Positions 1 to 8,257 of a DNA stretch of 57,225 nt are shown piece by piece. A program made the translations under genes and the position numbers. The notes below the pieces were generated by a model. The model was not told the origin of the DNA. It ran no database searches and was given only the letters and a program-made list of their open reading frames with translations. Every line of letters begins with the position of its first letter. Position 1 is the first letter of the stretch. The stretch comes from Alkalispirochaeta americana (lineage in GTDB: Bacteria; Spirochaetota; Spirochaetia; DSM-27196; Alkalispirochaetaceae): assembly GCF_900156105.1 (NCBI RefSeq), contig NZ_FTMS01000019.1, positions 1-57,225 on the forward strand, given 5' to 3'.

Positions 1-908
1 AGCAGAAAGATCGTGGTGATAATCCCCGTGAGCTCCTGGACGGGAGCGTTCAGGTCGGCTATGGGAAGGATGTAGACCACGCCCCACCGGGGGGACCCGA
101 TAATGGGGGAGTAGATTCCCAGGTGACGCAGCCCCCGGAGGTTGGTGAAATACTCTGCGCCCCGCTCGCCCCGGGTTACCCCCCGGCCGATCGCCTCCAT
201 GCCGGGCCAGTCCGGGGCGTTGGTGATATCCAGACTCATCACCACCGCTCGGTTGGGATGGCCTATCACCACACCGTCACCACCGATTACCGCCCCGTAG
301 CCGCCCTCTCCGAAACTCATATCCTGGGTAAGTTCGCTCAAAACGTCGAGAGAAACGGCGGCGCCTACAGCCCCCACCAGATCTCCCCGGTCATTTTTTA
401 CAGCGTGGGCGACAGCCATAACGGCTTGTCCTGTGGAAGCGCTTTCCAGACCATTGCTTATGGCGTAATCGGTTCCCGCCAGAACCTCCCGAATGTAGCG
501 TCGCTCCAGGAGGTTTCCCCGAAAACCATCGCTGGAGACTGTCTGACCCCGGGTATCAACAAAATAGACGTTCTCGTGCTCCGGATGGAGTGTATCCTGG
601 CGACCCTTCAAATAATGAGCGATCTCTTCGAGATCACCAGTGCGAAGAATGTTCAGACTGCTCCACCCCCGCATCTCCTGAAGATGCCCTTCAAGCCAGC
701 GTTGCACCTCAGCGCTGCGGGCCTCCACGATTTGATCAGCCATGGCCATAACGGTCCCGCGCTGGACGGTAGACACTCGCCAAATCAGATAGGACCCCAT
801 AGCCATCAACAGGAGCACAGCCGCCCCCCCGAAGAGTGTCACCATACGCAGTCTCAGCGACGAGAATCCCTTCCTGCCAGAGATTCCCGAGAATTCATTT
901 CTGTTCAT
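1..908 (-). CDS. Methyl-accepting chemotaxis protein, N-terminal part (cut by window edge)
   Basis: Reading leftward from ATG at 908, the frame stays open to base 1 (302 residues), so the 3' half lies outside. It starts with a short basic N-terminus and one membrane segment at about residues 20-44 (LRMVTLFGGAAVLLLMAMGS). An extracellular double-Cache-like sensor follows, with the typical 'VYFVDTRGQ', 'GAVGAAVSLDVL' and 'GVVIGHPNR' strands and 'GRGVTRGERG' before a second strand set. A second membrane segment begins near the cut ('GIITTIFL'). The layout is that of a dCache chemoreceptor, though a Cache histidine kinase or diguanylate cyclase would begin the same way. The signalling domain is not visible. 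Confidence 0.75.
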   Translation of the reverse strand, partial: MNRNEFSGISGRKGFSSLRLRMVTLFGGAAVLLLMAMGSYLIWRVSTVQRGTVMAMADQIVEARSAEVQRWLEGHLQEMRGWSSLNILRTGDLEEIAHYLKGRQDTLHPEHENVYFVDTRGQTVSSDGFRGNLLERRYIREVLAGTDYAISNGLESASTGQAVMAVAHAVKNDRGDLVGAVGAAVSLDVLSELTQDMSFGEGGYGAVIGGDGVVIGHPNRAVVMSLDITNAPDWPGMEAIGRGVTRGERGAEYFTNLRGLRHLGIYSPIIGSPRWGVVYILPIADLNAPVQELTGIITTIFL

Positions 909-1127
909 CTTTTTTCCCGATACGGTCTTCACGGATAGATCCCACCTTGCCAGAACTGTCTGTGAAGACGAACCTAAATCATAAGGAAGGGAATTCTCGT
1001 CCTGATTTGTCGGCACGGCCGCCTTTGGCACTGACAGGCCAAATCCTCGGAGTAATCTTTCCGGAAAAGGGCCGCCAAGATACGATCCGGCTTTGCAGAT
1101 TTGCCCGGAATATCGTAGAATCGGGGT

Positions 1128-1448
1128 ATGACACCGCAAGCCTATTTGACCACACAGGAACTCCACGAGATCGTCCGTTCCTCCGAGGCGGAACGGTATG
1201 CCGGCCCCACTGTTCCCTACGAGGGATCTGTACGAAAGCACCCCTACGACGAGACGAAGTTTCTCCTCATTACCTCGCCAGGTGAAAGCCCGTCCCACTT
1301 CTACGAGTTTCGCATCCGCGATCTGGTGAGAACCCGCAAGGTCTATCAACTTGTTACCGAGGAGGGCGACACCCTCCAGATCGTTCAGGTAGAGGTCCGG
1401 GCAGGAAGCCACGGGATCGAGATGATCCCCTTTGAGGCGCGGCCCTGA
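1128..1448 (+). CDS. Conserved-looking small protein, function unknown
   Basis: A 106-residue soluble protein beginning MTPQAYLTTQELHEIV. It contains no signal peptide, membrane segment or familiar motif. It is rich in charged residues, with alternating strand-like stretches ('KFLLITSP', 'FYEFRIRDLV', 'TLQIVQVEVRAG', 'GIEMIPFEAR'), suggesting a small beta-rich fold. It sits alone between the divergent chemoreceptor and tRNA-Asn. I support it as a gene from its codon use and position, not from a recognised family. Confidence 0.55.
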   Translation: MTPQAYLTTQELHEIVRSSEAERYAGPTVPYEGSVRKHPYDETKFLLITSPGESPSHFYEFRIRDLVRTRKVYQLVTEEGDTLQIVQVEVRAGSHGIEMIPFEARP

Positions 1449-1509
1449 TCGTTCAACCCTACCCTTTTCGGCACGGGAGAAAAACCGGAAAACCCGACGG
1501 AATGAGGGC

Positions 1510-1538
1510 TTGACACAAACAGGGATGGCCGATATATT
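1510..1538 (+). promoter_or_regulatory. Promoter of tRNA-Asn
   Basis: A consensus -35 TTGACA (1510-1515) and a TATATT -10 (1533-1538) are separated by exactly 17 bp. The -10 lies 18 bp upstream of the tRNA-Asn gene, as expected for a strong housekeeping promoter. Confidence 0.8.
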
Positions 1539-1556
1539 CCCACCAACATCGTTTGA

Positions 1557-1629
1557 TCCCCTGTAGCTCAGCTGGTAGAGCGGGTGACTGTTAATCACCT
1601 TGTCGTTGGTTCGAGTCCAGCCGGGGGAG
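1557..1629 (+). tRNA. tRNA-Asn (anticodon GTT)
   Basis: A full cloverleaf: the 7-bp acceptor TCCCCTG pairs with CGGGGGA (one G-T pair), the D arm is GCTC/GAGC, the anticodon loop is CTGTTAA and the T arm holds GGTTCGAGTCC. The discriminator is G1629. The 3' CCA is not encoded. Confidence 0.95.
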
Positions 1630-1635
1630 CGTTCA

Positions 1636-1669
1636 AACCTGTCGGTACAGTGTATCGGCAGGTTTTTTT
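1636..1669 (+). terminator. Intrinsic terminator after tRNA-Asn
   Basis: AACCTGTCG pairs with CGGCAGGTT around an 11-nt loop and is followed by a run of T (to 1669). It starts 7 bp after the tRNA. Confidence 0.85.
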
Positions 1670-1756
1670 ATTCCCTTCCACCTGGCACATGAAAAAAGAT
1701 GTCGCCACGGCTCATCACCCCCGCAAAGCCCCATCGCCCCGGCCCCATGCGTAACT

Positions 1757-1800
1757 GATGAATAAAAGATGAATAAAAGATGAATAAAAGATGAATAATT
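1757..1800. repeat. Four tandem copies of an 11-bp unit
   Basis: GATGAATAAAA is repeated at 1757, 1768 and 1779, and a fourth copy ends in TT (1790-1800). The period is close to one DNA helical turn. The array lies 95 bp upstream of the DUF3798 transporter gene, inside a 225-bp gene-free stretch (1670-1894) that also holds that gene's promoter region. It could be a regulator-binding array or only a slippage repeat. Confidence 0.9.
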
Positions 1801-1894
1801 TTCAGCGTATTACTATATCACGCCTACCCAAAAACACCGCCTTACAGTAAAATAGCGAATCAGCCCGTTTAAACGGGAACAAAAGGAGACCCCC

Positions 1895-3007
1895 ATGAAA
1901 AGAATCTTTGGTTTTATGGTCCTCGCGGCCCTAGCAACCTCGACGGTTTTCGCCGGCGGCCGGCAGGAAGCATCGGCCGACGCCTGGAAGATCGGCATCC
2001 TCACTGGTACGGTAACGCAGAACGAAGAAGAATACCGCATGGCAGAGCAGATGCAGCAGGAGTTCGGAGCCGAGCACATCGAAATCCGGACCTATCCCGA
2101 CCGCTTCATGCAGGAACAGGAGACCACAATCTCCCAGATGATGGCCCTGGCATCGGATCCGGCCATGAAAGCAATTGTGATGGTCCAGGCTGTTCCTGGC
2201 ACCGCAGCAGCTGTCGACCGGGTCCGGGAAGTCCGTCCCGACATCCTGATCATTCTCGGCGCACCCCAGGAAGATCCCGACCTGATTGCCCGCCGGGGAG
2301 ACATCGTCTTTGACACCAACAACATCGGCCGGGGATACCAGATCGCCGAACACGCCAACAACATGGGCGCAGAAACCCTGGTCCATTACAGCTTTCCCCG
2401 CCATATGTCCATCGAGTTTCTGGCCCAGCGCCGGGATCTGATGAAAGAGCGGGCAGAACAGCTGGGAATGCGTTTTGTCGAGGTGGACGCTCCGGACCCC
2501 ACAGGCGACGCCGGTGTACCGGGAACGCAGCAGTTCATCAACGAGGATGTATCCCGCCAGGTAGCTCGTCTTGGAAAAGACACCGCCTTCTTTGGAACCA
2601 ACTGCTCCATGATGGAGCCCCTGATCCGGCAGACCGTCTCCAACAAGGCGATCTTCCCGGTCCAGTGCTGCCCCTCGCCCTACCATGCCATGCCCGGTGC
2701 CCTGGGAATTTCCGTACCTTCAGACAAGCAGGGGAACCTGGAGTGGATCATGGGCGAAATCGGCAACGCCGTGGCCGAAGCAGACATGCAGGGCCGCGTA
2801 GCCACCTGGCCCGCTCCCATCAACATGGCCATGATCCAGGCTGGCACCTACTACGCGGTAGACTACATCCAGGGTCGCACATCGGGTAAGGTCGACGATG
2901 CAGCAATGCGCCAGAAGTTCATCGAGATAACCGGCGGCGCTGACCTCTCTACCTATGGTGATCATTCCAACTTTTATCTCGTACTGCTCGATCACCACAT
3001 TTTCTGA
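1895..3007 (+). CDS. Periplasmic binding protein of DUF3798 family, ABC importer
   Basis: A 370-residue protein preceded by AAAAGGAG at proper spacing. A signal peptide (residues 1-20) ends in 'TVFAGGRQE'. No lipobox Cys is present, so it is probably a soluble periplasmic protein. The mature part has the type-1 periplasmic-binding fold pattern ('WKIGILTGTV', 'IVMVQAVPG', 'ILIILGAPQ', 'TAFFGTNCSMMEP'), and overall it resembles the DUF3798 group of substrate-binding proteins. It is followed by a double ATPase and two permeases, the order seen in nucleoside (Bmp/NupABC) and sugar importers. The ligand is not known. The pyrimidine genes 4 kb downstream make a nucleobase or nucleoside a reasonable guess only. 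Confidence 0.85.
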   Translation: MKRIFGFMVLAALATSTVFAGGRQEASADAWKIGILTGTVTQNEEEYRMAEQMQQEFGAEHIEIRTYPDRFMQEQETTISQMMALASDPAMKAIVMVQAVPGTAAAVDRVREVRPDILIILGAPQEDPDLIARRGDIVFDTNNIGRGYQIAEHANNMGAETLVHYSFPRHMSIEFLAQRRDLMKERAEQLGMRFVEVDAPDPTGDAGVPGTQQFINEDVSRQVARLGKDTAFFGTNCSMMEPLIRQTVSNKAIFPVQCCPSPYHAMPGALGISVPSDKQGNLEWIMGEIGNAVAEADMQGRVATWPAPINMAMIQAGTYYAVDYIQGRTSGKVDDAAMRQKFIEITGGADLSTYGDHSNFYLVLLDHHIF

Positions 3008-3029
3008 TATACTGATACCGTTTTTCAGC

Positions 3030-3057
3030 AACACGCGGCCCCACGGGGCCGCGTGTT
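3030..3057 (+). other. Strong hairpin between binding-protein gene and ATPase gene
   Basis: A perfect 12-bp GC-rich stem (AACACGCGGCCC with its complement) closes a 4-nt CACG loop, 22 bp after the stop of the binding-protein gene. There is no T-run, so it is more likely a partial terminator or a 3' mRNA-stabilising structure. That would let the binding protein be made in excess over the membrane components. Confidence 0.75.
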
Positions 3058-3114
3058 CTGGATCTATATCCTTATCCCGGTGTGCCAAGAAGCACCGACC
3101 ATTGGGAGTTTGCT

Positions 3115-4716
3115 TTGCAACGTCAACCTATACTCGAGATGAGCGGCGTCTCCAAGTCGTTCGCCAAAAACGAGGTATTGTCAAACATTGATCTATCGCT
3201 CGTTCCGGGCGAAATCCACGCCCTGCTCGGTGAGAACGGAGCCGGAAAATCGACCCTCATGAACATCCTCTTCGGGATGCCCGTGATCCATTCGACCGGC
3301 GGCTTCACCGGGAAGATACGGTTCGACGGCCAGGACGTGGCCTTCCAGAGCCCCTTCGAGGCTATGAAGAGGGGTATCGGCATGGTTCATCAGGAATTCA
3401 TGCTTATTCCCAACTTCACGGTGTCGGAGAACATAAAACTGAATCGTGAAAAAACCCGCCCCAACGTTACAAGCCGATTTCTGGGACAGACCCTGGAAGT
3501 CCTCGATTACAAGACCATGAACGGTGATTCCCGCCGTTCTCTGGATCGCTTGAACATCGACATTGATGAAAAAGGCCCCGTCTCCCGCCTGCCCGTGGGC
3601 TACAAGCAATTCGTTGAGATCGCCCGAGAGATCGACAAGGACAACATCAAGCTCCTGGTCTTTGACGAACCCACGGCGGTCCTCACCGAGGGCGAAGCCG
3701 ATACCTTGCTTCAGGCCATGCAGAAACTGGCCGACTCCGGTGTGGCGATCCTCTTCATCACCCACCGCCTTGAAGAAGTCATTCGAATCGCTGACAACAT
3801 CACCGTTCTGCGGGACGGGAAACTGGCGGGAGCCAGAAAAACCTCCGAGACCAACCTCTATGAACTGGCAGAACTAATGGTGGGACACCGGGTTGGAAAG
3901 CAGTTCGATAAAACGATCACCGACCATTCCAGCCGGGCCAAGGCGCTCTCGGTGCAGAACCTCCGGGTCTTCATGCCGGGCGAAGAAGTCCGAAAGGTGA
4001 ATCTCGACATCTACGAGGGTGAGATTTTTGGCATCGGGGGCCTGGCAGGCCAGGGAAAAATCGGAATCGCCAACGGTATCATGGGGCTCTATCCGGCCAA
4101 GGGCTCTGTCCAGGTCTTCGGTGACGACCTTCCCCTCAACGCCCCTCGAGACGCTCTGCAGAGAGACATGTTCTTTGTCTCCGAAGACAGAAAAGGGATC
4201 GGCCTGCTTCTGGACCTCTCGATCGAGCTCAATATTGCCATGCCCTCGATCGAAAGCAAGCTACGGTTTCTCCGGGGGATTCTCGGTATCAACCAGGTTC
4301 AGTATTCCCAGGTCCGTGAAAATGCACGAAAGATGATTAAGGAGCTGGACATTCGTTGCTACGGACCAAAGCAGGCTGTTCGCAATCTCAGCGGAGGAAA
4401 CCAGCAGAAGGTTTGTCTTGCCAAGGCCCTGACCTTCGGGCCGCGGATTCTCTTTGTATCGGAGCCCACTCGGGGAATCGATATTGGCGCAAAAAAGCTG
4501 GTTCTTGACACCCTCGTAAAAATGAATAAAGAGCATAAGATCACGATCATCATGACTTCCTCGGAGCTTGCCGAGTTAAAAACCATCAGTGATCGGATTG
4601 CAATTATCGACAATGGAGAGGTAGCAGGAATCTTGCGCTCCGACGACGACGACGTAAAATTCGGCCTCCTCATGGGCGGAAAGCGTATTGAAACACTGAA
4701 GGGGAGTGCATCGTGA
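3115..4716 (+). CDS. ABC importer ATPase with two nucleotide-binding domains
   Basis: This is the energy-coupling subunit of the importer (533 residues). TTG at 3115 is chosen because GGGAG lies 6 nt upstream and the product then begins MQRQPILEMSGVSKSF, as in the family; an upstream GTG at 3082 has no such site. Domain 1 has the Walker A 'GENGAGKST', a variant signature 'LPVGYKQFVEIAR' and 'DEPTAVLT'. Domain 2 has a degenerate Walker A ('GLAGQGK'), a clear 'LSGGNQQKVCLAKAL' and 'VSEPTRGID', in which the usual Walker B Asp is Ser449. The architecture matches the sugar/nucleoside (RbsA/NupA) class. The stop overlaps the next start by 4 bp. Confidence 0.9.
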   Translation: MQRQPILEMSGVSKSFAKNEVLSNIDLSLVPGEIHALLGENGAGKSTLMNILFGMPVIHSTGGFTGKIRFDGQDVAFQSPFEAMKRGIGMVHQEFMLIPNFTVSENIKLNREKTRPNVTSRFLGQTLEVLDYKTMNGDSRRSLDRLNIDIDEKGPVSRLPVGYKQFVEIAREIDKDNIKLLVFDEPTAVLTEGEADTLLQAMQKLADSGVAILFITHRLEEVIRIADNITVLRDGKLAGARKTSETNLYELAELMVGHRVGKQFDKTITDHSSRAKALSVQNLRVFMPGEEVRKVNLDIYEGEIFGIGGLAGQGKIGIANGIMGLYPAKGSVQVFGDDLPLNAPRDALQRDMFFVSEDRKGIGLLLDLSIELNIAMPSIESKLRFLRGILGINQVQYSQVRENARKMIKELDIRCYGPKQAVRNLSGGNQQKVCLAKALTFGPRILFVSEPTRGIDIGAKKLVLDTLVKMNKEHKITIIMTSSELAELKTISDRIAIIDNGEVAGILRSDDDDVKFGLLMGGKRIETLKGSAS

Positions 4717-5756
4717 AAGACCGGATTCTAGACGCTCTAAAATCTTTCGGCATTCCGAGAATCATCATCGTGCTATTTCTGATCGGCCTCTGGGTCACCG
4801 CGACGGCGGTGGGCATCCCCTTCTCCGATCTTCTCTACGACTGCGTGGTTCGAACCGGCATGTGGGTTATCCTTGCCCTGGCAATGCTGCCGGGAATCCG
4901 CTGTGGCATCGGCCTCAATTTCGGCCTTTCAATCGGAATTCTGGCTGGACTGGTGGGAATGCTTGTAAGTATCGAGACCGATTTCAGCGGCTTTGCGGGC
5001 TTCCTCATGTCCATCATTTTTGCCATGCCTGTGGCAGTGCTCTTTGGCTTTCTCTACGGGATGCTCCTGAACCGTGTAAAGGGTTCGGAAATGATGGTCT
5101 CCACCTACACCGGTTTCGCCATGGTCTCCCTCATGTCGATCGGGTGGCTGGTGCTTCCTTTCAACGCCCCCGAGATGGCCTGGCCCATCGGCGTGGGTGT
5201 GCGTGTAACCATCAGCATCGAGCGACGGTTCTCCCAGATCCTCAATAATTTCTGGCAGTTCAACATCGGTGATCTGACAATTCCCACGGGCCTGCTTCTC
5301 TTTATTGGATTTGTCTGCTTCATCTACTGGTTTTATTTCCGCACCAAAAGCGGTTCGGCCATGCTTGCAGCAGGCGACAACCCCCGCTTTGCCGAGTCCT
5401 GTGGCATCTCGGTGGACCGCTACCGGATCATGGGAACCATCATGTCTACCGTGGCTGGTGCCGTTGGCATTGTGGTATACGCTCAAAGTTTTGGCTTTAT
5501 CCAACTCTACCAGGCGCCTCTCATGATGGGATTCCCTGCCGTAGCCTGTATTCTCATAGGGGGAGCCACCATCAAGAAAGCGTCGATCTTTAACGTCATT
5601 CTTGGAACCTTTCTGTTCCAGAGCATTCTGGTGACAGCCCAACCTGTGGCAAACGAGATCGCCGGTAGTGTATCGAACGTAGCAGAGATCACCCGCCTGA
5701 TCATCCAGAACGGGATCATCCTCTACGCACTGGCTCAGACCTCAACGCAAGGGTAA
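4713..5756 (+). CDS. ABC importer permease 1 (BPD_transp_2 type)
   Basis: An inner-membrane permease of 347 residues with about eight to ten hydrophobic segments. The GTG start at 4713 overlaps the ATPase stop (GTGA) and has GGGGAG 6 nt upstream, so it is translationally coupled. It carries the branched-chain/ribose permease pattern: 'GIRCGIGLNFGLSIGILAGLVG' in the first half and 'GFPAVACILIGGATIKKA' near the C-terminus. It forms the heteromeric channel with permease 2. Confidence 0.88.
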   Translation: MKDRILDALKSFGIPRIIIVLFLIGLWVTATAVGIPFSDLLYDCVVRTGMWVILALAMLPGIRCGIGLNFGLSIGILAGLVGMLVSIETDFSGFAGFLMSIIFAMPVAVLFGFLYGMLLNRVKGSEMMVSTYTGFAMVSLMSIGWLVLPFNAPEMAWPIGVGVRVTISIERRFSQILNNFWQFNIGDLTIPTGLLLFIGFVCFIYWFYFRTKSGSAMLAAGDNPRFAESCGISVDRYRIMGTIMSTVAGAVGIVVYAQSFGFIQLYQAPLMMGFPAVACILIGGATIKKASIFNVILGTFLFQSILVTAQPVANEIAGSVSNVAEITRLIIQNGIILYALAQTSTQG

Positions 5757-5761
5757 CAACC

Positions 5762-7021
5762 ATGGCAAGCAAGTTTCAAATCGGATCGACAATTAAAACG
5801 TTCGTAACCAATCACATGGTTATACTGGTCTTCTCTTTCCTCTGTATCGGGGGATTTTACCTCTCCAATCTGTCGTTGCCCTTCTTCGTGAACGACCTGA
5901 TCAGCCGCATAGCACGGAATATGTTTATCGTCCTGGCACTCATTATCCCTGTAGTTGCAGGGATGGGGCTGAACTTTGCCGTCGTTCTTGGGGCAATGGG
6001 CGCTCAGTTCGCTCTGATCATGGCAACCCACTGGGGGTTTGCAGGTTTCGGCGGGGTAATGGGGGCAATGGTGCTCTCTCTCCCCATGAATGTACTCTTC
6101 GGGTACCTTACGGGAAAACTGTTTAACCGGTCCAAGGGAAAGGAGATGATCTCCGGACTGATCCTGGGGTTTTTTGCTCTGGGAATCTACCAGCTCATCC
6201 TTCTGGTCTTTATTGGCACCATCATCCCCATGGACAACCCCGATATGGTCTTGAGCTCCGGAGTGGGCCTGCGGGTCTCCATCGACGTGATGGGCCTGAA
6301 ATACGGCCTTGATCATCTATGGCAAATGAAGCTCTCCCATTTCACAGTGCTCTGTGCGGCCGGGGTGATCGCCCTGAACCTCTTCCGGTATCTCCGCCGG
6401 GAACGGCTACAGAAGCACCTGGTCGTATCGGGAATCGCGGCTCTCTTTTTCCTCTGGGGCCTGACAGAAGTACTGAGCCCGACCATGACCGGAAACCAGA
6501 GAATTCCCATGGTGACCTTTGGCATGATCGGTCTTCTCTGCCTCTTTACGGCCTTTGTTCTGCGCACCAAACTTGGACAAGACTTCAAGGCTGTCGGCCA
6601 GGACCAGCACATCGCTCTTGTCTCGGGCATCAAGGTAGACCAGGTTCGCCTGATCGCGATCATTCTGTCCACAGTTTTTGCCGGGTTCGGGCAGATCATG
6701 TTCATTCAGAATATGGGCGTTTTCAGCACCTACGGCGCCCACGAGCAGACCGGTTTGTTCGCCGTTGCCTCGATTCTCATCGGGGGCGCCACGGTGGTAA
6801 AGGCAAATATCGGCCACGCTGTGCTGGGCACGATCCTCTTTCACTCGCTCTTTATCATTTCACCTCTGGCGGCGCAGACCCTCTTTGGCAACGCCCAGGT
6901 AGGTGAATACTTCCGGGTCTTTCTTGCCTACGGCGTCATCGGGGCAGCCCTGGCCATGTACGCCTGGAAGAAACTGATGGCAGAACGGGCCGCTTTCGAG
7001 GCAGCCGACTCAGCTTCCTGA
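5762..7021 (+). CDS. ABC importer permease 2 (BPD_transp_2 type)
   Basis: A second permease of 419 residues, 5 bp after permease 1, with AAGGG upstream of ATG. It shares the paralogue motifs 'GMGLNFAVVLGAMGAQ' and 'LFAVASILIGGATVVKA'. It is longer than its partner because of an extra hydrophobic insert around residues 195-240. It is the last gene of the operon. The two unequal permeases are typical of nucleoside ABC importers with NupB/NupC-like subunits. Confidence 0.88.
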   Translation: MASKFQIGSTIKTFVTNHMVILVFSFLCIGGFYLSNLSLPFFVNDLISRIARNMFIVLALIIPVVAGMGLNFAVVLGAMGAQFALIMATHWGFAGFGGVMGAMVLSLPMNVLFGYLTGKLFNRSKGKEMISGLILGFFALGIYQLILLVFIGTIIPMDNPDMVLSSGVGLRVSIDVMGLKYGLDHLWQMKLSHFTVLCAAGVIALNLFRYLRRERLQKHLVVSGIAALFFLWGLTEVLSPTMTGNQRIPMVTFGMIGLLCLFTAFVLRTKLGQDFKAVGQDQHIALVSGIKVDQVRLIAIILSTVFAGFGQIMFIQNMGVFSTYGAHEQTGLFAVASILIGGATVVKANIGHAVLGTILFHSLFIISPLAAQTLFGNAQVGEYFRVFLAYGVIGAALAMYAWKKLMAERAAFEAADSAS

Positions 7022-7038
7022 TTCACAACCGTCTGATC

Positions 7039-7064
7039 CTGCCAGAGGTACTCACCCCTGGCAG
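7039..7064. terminator. Possible terminator hairpin between converging operons
   Basis: CTGCCAG and CTGGCAG form a 7-bp stem 18 bp after the permease 2 stop. No T-run follows on either strand, so termination is inferred from position only. Confidence 0.35.
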
Positions 7065-7118
7065 GTATCGCCGGAGACACACTGCAGAACGGGGAATATC
7101 TTCCTGCCCCCCGCCCCT

Positions 7119-8234
7119 TTACTCCCAGCACAGCTTGAGTTTGTTCAGGGGACAGCGCGCCACACACCACCCGCAGCCAGTACAAACCGACGGAACTATC
7201 CGGATATCCCCTCGCTCGTCCCGATTAATGGCATGATAGATGCACCCCCGGAGGCATACGTCACAGGACTCCCTGCACTCCTCAGTCAGCCGTGCCGTGA
7301 GAGGCGCCGGGCTGATATCCTCGAAGGGGCTCAGACTTGCCAGGGCCGATCCTCTCATCTCGGCATAATCGTCGATCCCTTGGGATGCAAGCCATCCTTC
7401 CAAATCACGAAGCACCTGCCCTATTACGTCGTATCCTTCGAGCTGAATAACCGAGGCGAGCTGGACAGCCTGAGCCCCCAGCATGAGAAACTCCAGAATA
7501 TGTTCGTAGTTGACAATCCCCCCGACGCTGCAAATCTGGAACGAAGTATATTGCTTCAACGTTGCCGTGGTCGCAAGCGCAACGGGCCGAATCTGCCCAC
7601 CGGTGTACCCTCCGTAGGTGGGCATCTCTGCTTTTCTGTCTGCGATTCTGACGCCCATCAGCCCCTTCAATGCGTCGATTGCGCTCACAGCTGTTACTCC
7701 AGCATCGGCAATAGAGCGGGTGAAGTCTGGTGAAATTGCCGCTTCGTAGGAAAGCTTCACCATAACCGGGATATCAACCACGTCAACCACGGCCTTTATA
7801 CAGTCCTGTGTATAGGGTGAATGATTGTGAATTGCCTGGTTCCGCGTTCCTATCGGAGCGGAAATGCTGATCTCGATTGCATCGGCACCAAGGCACTCCA
7901 CCTTTTTTGCCAGATAGGAGAGCTCCGACGCCGATGCCCCCCAGATGCTGAAAATTAGTTTCCCGTCTTTTTTGGACACTTTCTCCACCTCATCCTCCCA
8001 CTGCTCCAAGTGAAGATGAGAATAGAGTTTTGTGTTGAATGTTCGGCCATCCTTGAAATATAACCGGGGACAAATGTTGTTATTTGCCTCAAGAGTGACC
8101 GTTTCGGTTATAACCGCACTGGCTCCTGCGTCAAGACACCGCTGAATCGACACGCCATCCCGTGCCCAGGGCCCTGCAGCAACGAGAATCGGGTTCTTGA
8201 GCTGAAGTCCCATGATCTCTACAGGCTTTGGCAT
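7119..8234 (-). CDS. Dihydroorotate dehydrogenase-like flavoprotein with C-terminal Fe-S domain
   Basis: A 371-residue protein with an FMN-binding TIM barrel like PyrD/PreA: 'NPILVAAGPWARDG' at the N-terminus, 'PVMVKLSY', 'AVSAIDALKG', 'CSVGGIVNYEHILEFLMLGA'. The C-terminal 55 residues carry a ferredoxin-like tail with a divergent first motif (CDVCLRGC) and a standard second one (CTGCGWCVARCP). PreA reduces uracil with such clusters. However, the catalytic Cys of the class-1B/PreA loop (N-x-S-C-P) is absent: the loop reads ISISAPIG. The reaction is therefore uncertain. It is 23 bp downstream of the LacI-type regulator and probably cotranscribed with it. The link to codBA suggests reduction of uracil or a related ring, which is inference. 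Confidence 0.8.
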   Translation of the reverse strand: MPKPVEIMGLQLKNPILVAAGPWARDGVSIQRCLDAGASAVITETVTLEANNNICPRLYFKDGRTFNTKLYSHLHLEQWEDEVEKVSKKDGKLIFSIWGASASELSYLAKKVECLGADAIEISISAPIGTRNQAIHNHSPYTQDCIKAVVDVVDIPVMVKLSYEAAISPDFTRSIADAGVTAVSAIDALKGLMGVRIADRKAEMPTYGGYTGGQIRPVALATTATLKQYTSFQICSVGGIVNYEHILEFLMLGAQAVQLASVIQLEGYDVIGQVLRDLEGWLASQGIDDYAEMRGSALASLSPFEDISPAPLTARLTEECRESCDVCLRGCIYHAINRDERGDIRIVPSVCTGCGWCVARCPLNKLKLCWE

Positions 8235-8257
8235 ACGCTATACGTCCCCTCGTTCAT

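Noticed and set aside
123-938. Long rightward open frame opposite the chemoreceptor gene
   Set aside because: The minus strand encodes a clear Cache sensor; the rightward product is His/Pro-rich with no motif. It is an antisense shadow in GC-rich DNA.
1757-1800. CRISPR array
   Set aside because: Units are contiguous 11-mers without spacers; no CRISPR-type repeat-spacer pattern or cas gene was seen anywhere in the window.
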